The position numbers were made by a program, and so were the translations under genes. Shown here one piece after another: positions 25,534-34,884 of a stretch of 64,000 nucleotides of DNA (within the stretch, counting starts at the first letter, position 1; each line of letters starts with the position of its first letter). The notes below the pieces were generated by a model. The model ran no database searches. It had not been told where the DNA came from and saw only the letters and a list, made by a program, of their open reading frames with translations. Origin of the DNA: Rummeliibacillus pycnus (GTDB taxonomy: Bacteria > Bacillota > Bacilli > Bacillales_A > Planococcaceae); assembly GCF_002884495.1 (NCBI RefSeq), contig NZ_KZ614145.1, positions 1 through 64,000 on the forward strand. The letters run 5' to 3'.

Positions 25534-25538
25534 ACAAT

Positions 25539-27296
25539 TTAATGAATAGGATGATCTAAAGTGTATAATCTTTTATAACGAGAATTATTAAGTAGCAATT
25601 CTTGATGTGAACCTTCTAAGAAAACCGTACCATTATCGATAAAAATAACACGATCCATTTGATCGACGCCAGTTAGATGGTGAGTAATCCAAATAATCGT
25701 TTTACCTTCTAAAGACTTCAAGATGGTATCAATTAATTTTTTTTCAGTAATTGCATCAAGACCTACAGTGGGTTCGTCAAGAATAACGATCGGTGTATCT
25801 TGTAACAAAATCCGAGCTAAAGCAATTCTTTGCCGTTCGCCTCCTGAGAAACGTTCACCCAGTTCATGCATTCGAGTATTGTATCCATGAGGAAGGGATT
25901 CAATATAATCATGCATTTGTACTTTTTTGGCTGCTTCTATTACTTCCTCATTGGTGGCATGAACATTCCCTAAACGGATATTATTCATAACAGTTGTGTC
26001 AAATAAATGGGGCTTTTGTTCAAGAACACCTACGATAAGAGCAATATCTTCATGGATTGTAGAAGTATCTTGTTCGTTTATTTTAACAGAGCCTTTTGTT
26101 GGTTTAAGATCACCTAAAATTAATTTGGCCAATGTACTTTTCCCTGAACCTGTTTTCCCTAAGATGGCAATTTTTTCGCCTTGTTGAAAATGTAAATTCA
26201 TTTGATGTAAAACATCTTGATGGGTTCCATCATATTTAAAAGTAACATTATTAATTGAAATTGCTAAAGATTGATCTTTTAAATTTAAGACTTGCTCTTT
26301 TAAAGAGGCAATGTTTTCATCTTCTACTTCAATCGTATCTAATCGTTTTAAAGAAGTCTCATAATTAGGTAAGTGACTAACAGCATCAGAAACAGGTGCA
26401 AAAGATTCTGCTAAAGGAAATACCACTAATACGAATGCTGCAATCCAGATATGTGTGAATTCACCAGCATTTGCACTTATTCCAGCAAAGATAATCATTA
26501 GTAATGTCATAACCGCAATAATTGCCTGGAATAATAAATTTCTACGGCGATTAAATGTATTCATAGCATATTCTAGTGCGTCTTGTCTTTGTTCAATGTC
26601 TTCATAGGCAGTTAAAAATTTTTGTTGATTGCCACTAATTTTCCAATCACTTAAACCCATCACTGCATCAGTAAGAGATGTATATAATTCGCCTCGAAGT
26701 GCTTTCATTTGAATCATTCGTTTACGGTTTGTTAGTAACGAAATAAGAGGAATAATCACCACAAGAACAAACAATAGTAATGCCATCAGTAGTGCAAAAG
26801 GAACTGAGAAGAATCCTAATGCAACAATTGCAATGATGTATAAAATGATGGCGAAAATACTAGGAAAGACGGTTTTTAAATATAAATTTTGTAAATGTTC
26901 AAGATCATCTGCTAAAACACCCAGTAAATTGCCCGTTGAAAAGCGCTTAGAAAGCGTTAAAGCCTGTGTTTCTAACTTTTGATATAAACGGACACGCATT
27001 TTTGAAAGAATCTTTAAAACCAATGAATGGCTAGTTAATTGCTCAGCATAGTTAAATACTGGACGGAAAATACCAAAAGTACGAACAAGCACAATCGGTA
27101 CATATACCAATAATATATTTTCAGGGTGAGTAGCTGATTTAGAAATCAAGTAACCCGATGTAAACATTAATGCGCTTGCACAAATAAATGTCATTGTTCC
27201 TAAGAAGAATACGAGTACCAGTAGCTTTTTATTTTGTTGAACATAAGGTTTTACCCATGCATGATTGAGGATATTAGGATGTTTTGTCGTCATCAT
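25539..27296 (-). CDS. cydC: cytochrome bd assembly ABC exporter subunit CydC
   Basis: 585 residues: six transmembrane helices (about 25-300), then an ATPase domain with Walker A GKTGSGKST, signature FSGGERQR and Walker B VILDEPTVGLD. With CydD it forms the thiol-exporting heterodimer needed for cytochrome bd assembly. I start at 27296 because CGGAGGCG sits six bases before; the frame to 27314 lies in cydD. The gene begins one base after the cydD stop. Names follow E. coli; B. subtilis uses cydD for this second gene. Confidence 0.93.
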   Translation of the reverse strand: MMTTKHPNILNHAWVKPYVQQNKKLLVLVFFLGTMTFICASALMFTSGYLISKSATHPENILLVYVPIVLVRTFGIFRPVFNYAEQLTSHSLVLKILSKMRVRLYQKLETQALTLSKRFSTGNLLGVLADDLEHLQNLYLKTVFPSIFAIILYIIAIVALGFFSVPFALLMALLLFVLVVIIPLISLLTNRKRMIQMKALRGELYTSLTDAVMGLSDWKISGNQQKFLTAYEDIEQRQDALEYAMNTFNRRRNLLFQAIIAVMTLLMIIFAGISANAGEFTHIWIAAFVLVVFPLAESFAPVSDAVSHLPNYETSLKRLDTIEVEDENIASLKEQVLNLKDQSLAISINNVTFKYDGTHQDVLHQMNLHFQQGEKIAILGKTGSGKSTLAKLILGDLKPTKGSVKINEQDTSTIHEDIALIVGVLEQKPHLFDTTVMNNIRLGNVHATNEEVIEAAKKVQMHDYIESLPHGYNTRMHELGERFSGGERQRIALARILLQDTPIVILDEPTVGLDAITEKKLIDTILKSLEGKTIIWITHHLTGVDQMDRVIFIDNGTVFLEGSHQELLLNNSRYKRLYTLDHPIH

Positions 27297-27297
27297 A

Positions 27298-29025
27298 TTA
27301 CGCCTCCGTTCCATGGGATTGTTGATGAACTAATTCGTAGTAATAGCCTTTTTTGGCAAGGAGTTCTTCGTGCGTTCCTTGTTCGACAATTTTACCTTTA
27401 TTCATAACAAGTATTACATCCATATCCATCATCCAGTGAAGACGATGTGTTGCAAAGAATACCAATCGATTTTCAAATAGTGGGAGCATACGTTGTTTAA
27501 TTTCCCATTCTGTTTCAATATCTAAATGTGCTGTTGGTTCATCAAACAGTAGAACCTTTCTAGAATGATCGAGGAAAGCTCTTGCAAGTGCGATTCGTTG
27601 TTCTTGACCACCACTTAATGCACGGCCTGTTTCACCGATGATTTCATCATACCCATTTGACAGTGAGTCGATTACCACTGTCAATCCAGCGCGTTCACAT
27701 GCTTTTTTTATTTGCTCTTCTGTGGCATCTTTTGTATAAAAGGCGATATTATTACGAACGGTATCATGAAACAGATAAGGGTGTTGTGGAATATAGTAAA
27801 TTTGTTTTTGCCAATCATTGTTTGCGAATGATTGAACAGGTTTCCCGTTGATCTCAATGTCAGCGGAATTCGGTTCAGCAAAACCACTCAATACATTGAT
27901 AAGAGTAGATTTACCCGAACCACTTGCGCCAATTATCCCAACTTTTTGATAGCCTTTTAAATGAAAAGATACTTGATTCAATGAAGGTGCATTTGTTTCC
28001 GCATATTGAATGGTTATATTTTTAATCATCATTGTGGATTGTTCATCCCATTTTGAAATTGTTGACGTATCTTGTTTCAATGATGGACGATTTAAAACAG
28101 AAGAGATTGCTGTAAATGCATTTTTCCCATCCAATGTTGCATGATAGTCTGCGCCAAATTCACGAATCGGTGCAAAATATTCAGGAGCTAAAATTAAAAT
28201 CGTTAACGATGGCAATAACACTAGAGAACCCTTAATTAAACCTAAACCTAAAAATAAAGCGATAATTGCAACTGAAAGGCTTGTAAAGAATTCTAGAGCA
28301 AATGTTGATAAGAATGCTACTGCTAATGTTCCTATTGTTGCTTTCCGATATTGCTCACTGACATTACGAATATTACGATCATATTTTTTACTTAATCCTA
28401 AAAAGCGTAAAGTTTGTAAACCACGAAGTGAATCTACAAAGTGATTTGATAACACTTGATACGTTTCATATTGTTTATCTGCCTTAGCTCTTGCAGCAAT
28501 TCCTAATAATATAAGGAAGAAGATCAAAATAGGAAGAACAAGCAAGAGAATGATGGCGGATCGAGAATCGAGTGTTAAGGTATAGATGAAAATCATAACT
28601 GGAATGACAAACATATTCACTATTTTAGGAAGGAATAGTTTAATGTATTGTTCTACATTTGAAATACCTTCTAATGCCATTGTCACCATATTCCCAGTCC
28701 CTTCAGTTGCCGTAATATTAGGGCCGAGATTAAATAATTTGGCTGTTAGTTGTTTGCGTAATTCTGAACCTTTGTTTATAGAAAAATGTGTCATATGTTT
28801 TTCTCTAAAGTAAACTACGACATGCTTTGCAACGAAGAAAACAAAAAATAATGACATAGGGAGCAGCTGATCAGACAGCTGCTCCTTATGGAATAAGTTT
28901 GTAATTGTCTTCGCTAAATAAATCGCTTGAAGAATCGTAAAGGTCCCTTGTAGAAAACTCATTATCAATAAGTAAACCATTGTTCCTTTTATTCTGCTGA
29001 GTTTAAATAGCGCTTTGTCAATCAT
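27298..29025 (-). CDS. cydD: cytochrome bd assembly ABC exporter subunit CydD
   Basis: 575 residues with six transmembrane helices followed by an ATPase domain (Walker A GASGSGKST, signature LSGGQEQR, Walker B VLLFDEPTAHLD). Partner of CydC in exporting cysteine/glutathione-type thiols needed for the bd oxidase hemes. The start at 29025 (MIDKALFKL) has AGGTGA six bases upstream; a GTG at 29034 directly follows the cydB stop but has no site. Named cydC in B. subtilis. Confidence 0.93.
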   Translation of the reverse strand: MIDKALFKLSRIKGTMVYLLIMSFLQGTFTILQAIYLAKTITNLFHKEQLSDQLLPMSLFFVFFVAKHVVVYFREKHMTHFSINKGSELRKQLTAKLFNLGPNITATEGTGNMVTMALEGISNVEQYIKLFLPKIVNMFVIPVMIFIYTLTLDSRSAIILLLVLPILIFFLILLGIAARAKADKQYETYQVLSNHFVDSLRGLQTLRFLGLSKKYDRNIRNVSEQYRKATIGTLAVAFLSTFALEFFTSLSVAIIALFLGLGLIKGSLVLLPSLTILILAPEYFAPIREFGADYHATLDGKNAFTAISSVLNRPSLKQDTSTISKWDEQSTMMIKNITIQYAETNAPSLNQVSFHLKGYQKVGIIGASGSGKSTLINVLSGFAEPNSADIEINGKPVQSFANNDWQKQIYYIPQHPYLFHDTVRNNIAFYTKDATEEQIKKACERAGLTVVIDSLSNGYDEIIGETGRALSGGQEQRIALARAFLDHSRKVLLFDEPTAHLDIETEWEIKQRMLPLFENRLVFFATHRLHWMMDMDVILVMNKGKIVEQGTHEELLAKKGYYYELVHQQSHGTEA

Positions 29026-29034
29026 GTATGTCAC

Positions 29035-30036
29035 CTATTTCTTAGGGCTAATACGTTTACGGAATACGTAGTAACTCCAAATTTGGTAGCCTAATACAAA
29101 TGGAAGTAATGTACAAGCTACTTTTGTCATAACAGATAATGTGTAATGTCCACTTGCTGCATTTTCAATTGTTAAGTTAAAGGATGGATCAATTGAACTG
29201 ATCATCACGCGTGGGAATAACCCGATAAACAGCATAGATACAACAAATACAATCGCAAGGCCTGAGAATGTAAAGGCGAAGCCTTCACGTTTTTTATTAG
29301 CAAATAGCATACCTAATACGGTTGCTAGAACGGTTAATCCTAATAATAATGGTGTTGCCACTGGACGTACAGTAAATAGATCTGTTTGATAGTAAGATAA
29401 TACAGCAAAGATCACTTCTCCGACAAAAAGTAGGATATACACTTTATTTAACAAAGAAATGGCTCTTTTACGAACATCACCAGTTGTACGTAAACCAATG
29501 AATGTTAATCCATGTACCAATGAAAGTAATACAACAGCTAGTCCACCAACCAATGAGTAGACATTCACAAAATCAGAAAATGATCCATAGAGATGCATTT
29601 TTGCGTCAATTGGCATACCACGAACAAGGCTAGTAAATAGCATACCTAATAAGAATGGTGCTGCTACGCTACCAATAAAGAATAGCCAATACCATAAGTT
29701 TTTACCTTGATCTGATTTTGCGTGATGACTATATTCAATCCCCACACCGCGAGCTATTAAGACGAGTAGAAGAATAACGAATAATGTGTAATAACCTGAG
29801 AACATCGTAGCATACCAGTTAGGGAATGCTGCAAATAATGCACCGCCCGCTGTAATCAACCATACCTCATTTGCGTCCCAGAAAGGTCCGATTGTTGCTT
29901 GAATTTGTTCTCGTTCGTGTTTATTTTTAGCAAGTAAGCGTGTTGACATTCCAACGCCAAAGTCAAACCCTTCTAGGAAGAAAAATCCGACAAAGAGAAC
30001 AGCTATTAATACAAACCATAATTCTTCTAAACTCAT
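29035..30036 (-). CDS. cydB: cytochrome bd ubiquinol/menaquinol oxidase subunit II
   Basis: 333 residues, eight to nine transmembrane helices, with the CydB start LWFVLIAVLFVGFFFLEGFDFGVGM and the WDANEVWLITAGGALFAAFPNWY signature. It forms the core heterodimer with CydA. It overlaps cydA by four bases (ATGA) and is followed directly by cydD, so the four genes are one operon. Electrons come from menaquinol, consistent with the men genes in this window. Confidence 0.96.
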   Translation of the reverse strand: MSLEELWFVLIAVLFVGFFFLEGFDFGVGMSTRLLAKNKHEREQIQATIGPFWDANEVWLITAGGALFAAFPNWYATMFSGYYTLFVILLLVLIARGVGIEYSHHAKSDQGKNLWYWLFFIGSVAAPFLLGMLFTSLVRGMPIDAKMHLYGSFSDFVNVYSLVGGLAVVLLSLVHGLTFIGLRTTGDVRKRAISLLNKVYILLFVGEVIFAVLSYYQTDLFTVRPVATPLLLGLTVLATVLGMLFANKKREGFAFTFSGLAIVFVVSMLFIGLFPRVMISSIDPSFNLTIENAASGHYTLSVMTKVACTLLPFVLGYQIWSYYVFRKRISPKK

Positions 30037-31433
30037 TCTCCAAACGCCTCCTTGTCCATTAAATCTACTTTTGTATTGACGTTTTCTTTTAAGATTATGT
30101 CTGGTCCTTGTTTTGCTACTCGTGCTACCATCATTATCATAATGATTGCTAGAATGACATAAGCAGAACTAAATGAAATAGTTGAGAATAAAATTTGCCC
30201 TTTTGAAACATTTGGCGAAATAGATTGGGCTGTAGTATAGTAGCCAAATACAGTCCATGGTTGACGACCGATTTCAGTCATAATCCATCCTGTAGTATTG
30301 GCGATAAAAGGTAATGTAATTGCGCCAATCATTGAACGTAAGAACCATTTTTTGTTTACAATTGATCCACGATTTGCGAACCATAATCCCATTAATGAAA
30401 GAAGGACCATTAAACCACCGAATCCAGCCATTATGCGGAAACTCCAGAATACTGTTTTAACTGGAGGAATATAATTGACGTTATCTCCATAAAGTTTTTC
30501 GTATTTTGCTTGAAGTGTTTTCATACCTTCGACAGAACCATTAAAATCACTATAAGCTAGATAGCTTAATAAGTAGGGAATGTTGACTTCCCATTTATTT
30601 TCTTTATTTTTTGTATCAATATCACCAATTAATGTCCAAGCTGCGGGATCACCTGAATCATTCCATAGTGCTTCAGATGCAGCCATTTTCATTGGTTGAG
30701 ATTCCATTAAATGTTGTGCTTGAGAGTGACCAGAAAAGACAATCCCGAAACCGGCAATACAAGCGACAATCATTGAATAGTTAAATGATTTTTTGAAAAA
30801 TTCAGTATTGCGTTTTTTCAATAAGTTGTAAGCACTAATTCCACCAATCATAAAACCACCAGTCGCAAGTGCACCAAAGATTGTATGTGGAAATTCTACT
30901 AACAACTGAGGGTTAGTAATTAAAGCACTAAAGCTTGTTAATACAGCTTTTCCATTTTCAACTTTAAATCCAACTGGTTCTTGCATAAAGGAGTTAGCTG
31001 CTAAAATCCAAAGTGCAGATAATGTAGTTCCTAATGCAACAAGCCAAGCAGATAATGCAATTACCCATTTAGGCAATTTGTTTCGTCCAAACATCCAAAC
31101 ACCGATGAATGTTGATTCCATAAAGAAAGCAAGTAGAGCTTCTACTGCAAGTGGCGCTCCAAATACATCCCCCATAAAGCGAGAGTATTCAGACCAGTTC
31201 ATCCCGAATTGGAATTCTTGTAATATACCAGTTACAACACCAATTGCAAAAGATAGTAAGAAAATCTTTCCCCAGAATAGGGACATGTCTAAGTAAATTT
31301 TCTTCTTCTTCCATACATACATCGTTTCAAAAATGGCAACAAAGAAAATCATGCTAATTGAAACTGGTACGAAGAAGAAGTGGAAAATAGTAGTAATTGC
31401 ATATTGAATTCGAGCTAAATCTAATACTTCCAT
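30033..31433 (-). CDS. cydA: cytochrome bd oxidase subunit I
   Basis: 466 residues, nine transmembrane helices. Heme ligands are visible: H18 (IFHFFFVPVS), a His in LLVEFPHTIFGALATGG, and the Met region; the GRQPWTVFGYYTT motif marks CydA. The Q-loop is short, as in Gram-positive enzymes. It oxidises menaquinol and reduces oxygen with high affinity, without proton pumping. AGGAGGAA precedes the ATG. A possible -10 (TATACT, minus strand, 31481-31486) lies about 50 bases upstream, and a perfect inverted repeat lies further up. Confidence 0.96.
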   Translation of the reverse strand: MEVLDLARIQYAITTIFHFFFVPVSISMIFFVAIFETMYVWKKKKIYLDMSLFWGKIFLLSFAIGVVTGILQEFQFGMNWSEYSRFMGDVFGAPLAVEALLAFFMESTFIGVWMFGRNKLPKWVIALSAWLVALGTTLSALWILAANSFMQEPVGFKVENGKAVLTSFSALITNPQLLVEFPHTIFGALATGGFMIGGISAYNLLKKRNTEFFKKSFNYSMIVACIAGFGIVFSGHSQAQHLMESQPMKMAASEALWNDSGDPAAWTLIGDIDTKNKENKWEVNIPYLLSYLAYSDFNGSVEGMKTLQAKYEKLYGDNVNYIPPVKTVFWSFRIMAGFGGLMVLLSLMGLWFANRGSIVNKKWFLRSMIGAITLPFIANTTGWIMTEIGRQPWTVFGYYTTAQSISPNVSKGQILFSTISFSSAYVILAIIMIMMVARVAKQGPDIILKENVNTKVDLMDKEAFGE

Positions 31434-31573
31434 ATGAACTTCCTCCTAGGTAAAACCAAAAGATTTTTAACTTCCCTTACAGTATACGACCTGTTTCTTA
31501 TTATGGAAGGGTAAAATTAGTACAAAGTGTCACGAATTTGTGGTCATATTGTGTCTATTTTGCTATATCTATA

Positions 31574-31599
31574 GTTAACACTATCTGTATAGTGTTAAC
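31574..31599. promoter_or_regulatory. perfect inverted repeat upstream of cydABDC
   Basis: GTTAACACTAT, spacer CTGT, ATAGTGTTAAC: eleven perfect pairs. There is no T-tract on either side, so it looks like an operator for a dimeric regulator rather than a terminator. It lies about 140 bases before cydA. It does not match the Rex (TTGTGAA-n4-TTCACAA) or CcpA consensus. The rest of 31434-31817 shows no gene. Confidence 0.5.
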
Positions 31600-31817
31600 A
31601 AAGGAATTTCTAATGGATATTTATAATATACTATCCTTTTTCTGTTAAAAACCATACTGATTAAGGCGGGGGATTCAATACATCCTTATTTAGAATTATT
31701 CATTACAAGTATGCTGTCACAAAATTTCTAAAAGTAAAAGTAATACAGTTGTGAAGAAAGTGTGAAATTAGTAATGATTTTGGATAAAAATGGAGGTTAA
31801 AAGCATTAATTATGTAG

Positions 31818-32350
31818 TTATAAGTTTAGATAATTTTTCACTGTCTCTACTTTTGATAATATAAAATGCATTTTTGTATGGGCGTAAAGCTGTAGTTCAT
31901 CAATTGTAGCTTCTGCATCTAGTAAAGAAGAGAAATTTATCTTCACTATAAAGTGAAACTTCTATCAGTTACTGACGGTGAGTTGAACCAATCGAGCTTT
32001 TACGGATAGTTATCCCTCCCCCTATCTTCTTTGATTCACTCTCAGATTTCAGGTGGGGTTACTGCCTGTTAATGCGAGATAAAACAAGCATCCAAATAAT
32101 ACGATAACAAAAATCTACATTCGAATAAGATTGGATGAGCAGTTTAAAATCGTTATAATAATTATTTTTAATGGTTGCTTCGACGATCCATTGAATCGTA
32201 TAGCCGAGTTCTTGGTCACTAATTCGTGTGGTATTCCCTGTTCGTCTAGTTGTTTCCCTCTTTCTTTTACAGCAGGAGCTGATCAGTGGACGCGACGCCC
32301 TAATTCACTCATTACTTTTACAACTGTTTCACAATATTTGGGGGCTTTAA
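31818..32350 (-). pseudogene. Lrp/AsnC-family regulator, broken
   Basis: Pieces of one Lrp/AsnC protein are found in order on the minus strand in different frames: VMSELGRRVH-stop-SAPAVKERGKQLDEQG (helix-turn-helix end), ELGYTIQWIVEATIKNNYYN and DFKLLIQSYSNVDFCYR (start of the ligand domain), then, after about 150 unrelated bases, VKINFSSLLDAEATIDELQL and YAHTKMHFILSKVETV (C-terminus). At least one stop codon, two frame changes and an insertion rule out function. The first 15-20 codons are also missing or unreadable. Confidence 0.8.
31937..32085. repeat. short repeat-like insertion inside the Lrp pseudogene
   Basis: This stretch interrupts the Lrp reading and has a different, GC-richer character. 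Its core TACGGATAGTTATCCC...GGTGGGGTTACTGCCTGTTA is an imperfect inverted repeat, similar to palindromic intergenic elements with a GGGCAGTTATCCC core that I recall from Bacillaceae. No other copy is visible in this window. Boundaries are approximate. Confidence 0.5.
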
Positions 32351-32490
32351 TGGGGTTAGAGGATTGAATAATATAAACTAAGCAAAATGTAATAAGGAAA
32401 TCTTATAGATTATTATTAAGTATGTAATATTTACTTATAAACCTTTTATTGTAAAATAAGTATATAATTTGTTTCTGTAGGAGGTATAAT

Positions 32491-33273
32491 ATGACAATCG
32501 ATTTTCATAGTAAAGATAATCGTTCTTCCTATGCTTCAAGAAATGCAGATGTAAGTTGGCTACAAAAGGTGAATAAGATTTGTGATGTGAAAGGAAAATC
32601 TGTTTTAGATATTGGGTGTGGTGGAGGAATTTATACAAAAGCCATAGCTGATATGGGCGCTTTTACTGTAACAGCACTCGATTTTTCTGAACAAATGCTT
32701 TTTGCGGCAAAAGAAAATTGTAAAGCATATCCCAACATAACATTTCAACAAGGTAATGCTTTAGAAACAAATCTAAAAAGTAACCAGTTTGATATAGTCC
32801 TTGTGCGTGCAGTGATACATCATATTGCAGATTTAGAAACATGTTTTAAGGAAGCATTTCGAATTTTAAAACATGGTGGAATCTATCTTATTCAAGATCG
32901 AACACCCGAAGATTGCTTGCTTAAGGGGAGTGTAGAACATATAAGAGGATATTTCTTTGAAAAATACCCTAGTATTCTTGAAAAAGAAGTAGCGAGAAGA
33001 CATTCTAGTGAAATCGTATTGCAAACTCTTCAAAATATAGGATTTCAGCATTCTAGCCAATATCAATTATGGGAAACAAGAAAAATTTATAAAACGCTAG
33101 AAAAATTATCAGAAGACATCTTAAGTAGAAATGGACGATCCATTCTCCATGAACTAAATGATATACAACTACAGGATCTTGTCTCATATATAAACAGTCA
33201 ATTGAAATTTAAAAACAATGAACCAATTATCGAAAAAGATAGATGGACTATTTGGAAAGCAGTGAAACCGTAA
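32491..33273 (+). CDS. class I SAM-dependent methyltransferase
   Basis: 260 residues. The SAM-binding motif I is VLDIGCGGGIYTKAI (about 38-52), followed by the acidic residue in VTALDFSEQML, motif II FDIVLVRAVIHH and motif III LKHGGIYLIQD. The type resembles UbiE/YcgJ small-molecule methyltransferases; the substrate cannot be told. GGAGG precedes the ATG. It stands alone, between the Lrp pseudogene and a GC-rich repeat. Confidence 0.86.
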   Translation: MTIDFHSKDNRSSYASRNADVSWLQKVNKICDVKGKSVLDIGCGGGIYTKAIADMGAFTVTALDFSEQMLFAAKENCKAYPNITFQQGNALETNLKSNQFDIVLVRAVIHHIADLETCFKEAFRILKHGGIYLIQDRTPEDCLLKGSVEHIRGYFFEKYPSILEKEVARRHSSEIVLQTLQNIGFQHSSQYQLWETRKIYKTLEKLSEDILSRNGRSILHELNDIQLQDLVSYINSQLKFKNNEPIIEKDRWTIWKAVKP

Positions 33274-33281
33274 ATGTCGAT

Positions 33282-33375
33282 ACGCTTCGTGCGGTGCAAA
33301 TTCAATGTCCTGAGGGAAAGCGAGACAGGTGAGATTCCGCAGGTATGTGGAGGAGGCTCACCACTCGCCTGCACA
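33282..33375. repeat. GC-rich Bacillaceae-type intergenic repeat (decayed)
   Basis: The stretch with GAGGGAAAGCGAGACAGGTG, ATTCCGCAGG and GAGGAGGCTCACCACTCGCC is much richer in GC than its surroundings. It has the modular layout (GGAAAGC-, CCGCAGG-, GAGGAGGCTCA- blocks) of repeats common between genes in Bacillaceae. It is related in style to the element at 48785-48905. Not coding. Confidence 0.65.
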
Positions 33376-33532
33376 AATTATTAATGTCTTGAACCTAGTT
33401 GTCTCTTTATCCTCAAATTGAATTGTAAGAAATAATTACGCTTTTGTTATATTTAATTTCTGCAAAGGCAATATCTAAGTAATTTGCAGAAGAATAATAG
33501 AAATATAATTAAAAAATTTAAGGGGTTTTTTC

Positions 33533-34006
33533 ATGGGATATGTCAAAGAGTTAAGAAAGTTAGTAGGGAGTCGTCCGCTGATTCTTGTTGGTTCAAATGT
33601 AATTGTTTTAGATAAAGACAATCGATTACTGATGCAATTAAGAAAAGATAATAATTGTTGGGGATTAGCAGGTGGCGCATTAGAACCTGGAGAAACGCTA
33701 GAACAAGCAGCAAAAAGAGAATTGAAAGAAGAAACCGGGTTATTCGCCAATACGGTTACGTTGTTTAAGGTATTCTCAGGAGAGGAATTCTACTACCAAT
33801 ATCCGCATGGTGATGAAGTATATAATGTGATTTCAACTTATATTTGTAAGGATTATACAGGAAATTTGAATGTTGATCATGTAGAAGTTCAAGCATTACA
33901 GTTCTTTGAAATTCAACAATTACCTTCGAAAATTAGCCCGCCTGATTTGCCTATTATCAAGGAATTTATCAATTGTTTGATGCAATCAGAAAGAGGGGGT
34001 GATTAA
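33533..34006 (+). CDS. NUDIX hydrolase
   Basis: 157 residues with the NUDIX box GGALEPGETLEQAAKRELKEETG (about 46-68: GX5EX7REUXEEXGU). The N-terminal GYVKELRKLVGSRPLILVG is typical of the small NUDIX group that follows YjhB/MutT-like lines in Bacillus. Likely cleaves a nucleoside diphosphate-linked compound; substrate unknown. The gene stops two bases before the GNAT gene, so the two form an operon. Confidence 0.9.
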   Translation: MGYVKELRKLVGSRPLILVGSNVIVLDKDNRLLMQLRKDNNCWGLAGGALEPGETLEQAAKRELKEETGLFANTVTLFKVFSGEEFYYQYPHGDEVYNVISTYICKDYTGNLNVDHVEVQALQFFEIQQLPSKISPPDLPIIKEFINCLMQSERGGD

Positions 34007-34007
34007 A

Positions 34008-34478
34008 ATGGGATTAAGGCCCTATTATATAGATGATTTACCGAAGTTAAAAGAATTTAGGCTACATAAAGAGCAACATTCATTGACCCTGATGCCGGTT
34101 GATAGCTTAGCATTATGTAATAATGACCCATCACGTCATGCCATAGTATTAGAAGAAGATGGGGAGATTGTAACTTTTTTTGTTTTGCATGAAAAGGAAG
34201 GTGTTGCTCCATATAGTACGGCTAGCGATGCTATTTTATTACGTGCATTTGCTACAAATGCAATTCATCAAGGGAAAGGGTTTGGTAAAAATGCATTGCA
34301 GTCTTTACCAGCATATATTAATGAATACTTTCCGAATATTAATATAATTTACTTAACGGTTTACCTATTTAACGAAAGAGCAAGAATGTTATATCAAAAA
34401 ATAGGTTTTACCGATACAGGTGCACGAGAAATTCGCAGTGGTGGAGAGTTAATGGTGATGAAATGGTCTATTTCCTAA
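34008..34478 (+). CDS. GNAT-family N-acetyltransferase
   Basis: 156 residues. The acetyl-CoA loop is seen as AIHQGKGFGKNALQSL (Q/RxxGxG/A), followed by the LTVYLFNERARMLYQKIGF segment of GNAT enzymes. GGGGGTGAT lies just before the ATG at 34008, so the frame opening at 33999 is not used. Cotranscribed with the NUDIX gene. Substrate unknown. Confidence 0.88.
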   Translation: MGLRPYYIDDLPKLKEFRLHKEQHSLTLMPVDSLALCNNDPSRHAIVLEEDGEIVTFFVLHEKEGVAPYSTASDAILLRAFATNAIHQGKGFGKNALQSLPAYINEYFPNINIIYLTVYLFNERARMLYQKIGFTDTGAREIRSGGELMVMKWSIS

Positions 34479-34556
34479 TAGGGGAATATAGCGTAGAACT
34501 TTTACTAATAAAAAGTATTTTTCACCCGATAGTATTGTTGTAAAGGAGTGATACGA

Positions 34557-34739
34557 ATGGATTTGAATTCCATTATGGCAACGCAGCTTTCAGAACTTCA
34601 ACAAACTGTTCAAATGAGTGTATTGCAAAATGCGATGAACATGCAAACGACTGCTGCTGTTCAGTTATTAGATCAAATGCCTGAACAACCACAAGCAACA
34701 CATCCATACAAAGGATCTGTGATTGACGTACAAGTTTAA
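34557..34739 (+). CDS. YjfB-family small protein
   Basis: 60 residues: MDLNSIMATQLSELQQTVQM, a Gln/Met-rich amphipathic helix, then a PHPYKG-like end (ATHPYKGSVIDVQV). This is the pattern of the YjfB family, annotated as putative motility proteins on weak grounds. AAGGAGTG precedes the ATG at 34557. A terminator follows. Confidence 0.8.
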   Translation: MDLNSIMATQLSELQQTVQMSVLQNAMNMQTTAAVQLLDQMPEQPQATHPYKGSVIDVQV

Positions 34740-34795
34740 TCGAAATGCCTCCACAAGCTATCGATTACAATTGACATGACTTTACAACTCCAATG

Positions 34796-34835
34796 ACATC
34801 AGATGGTTTCTTTAAACTATCTGGTGTTTTTTTGT
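34796..34835 (+). terminator. terminator after the YjfB-like gene
   Basis: ACATCAGATGGTTT and AAACTATCTGGTGT form a stem with G:T pairs and a short loop, followed by seven Ts. Confidence 0.85.
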
Positions 34836-34884
34836 ATAAAATTATTTATAAAAACTAAACTAAAGATTAAAAAGGAGAATGTAT

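Noticed and set aside
31740..31775. TTGTGAAGAAAGTGTGAAA as a Rex site for cyd
   Set aside because: The second half is a direct, not an inverted, repeat of the first, so it does not fit the Rex palindrome.
32131..32367. 78-codon plus-strand frame
   Set aside because: It is the antisense of the Lrp pseudogene segments and has no ribosome-binding site.
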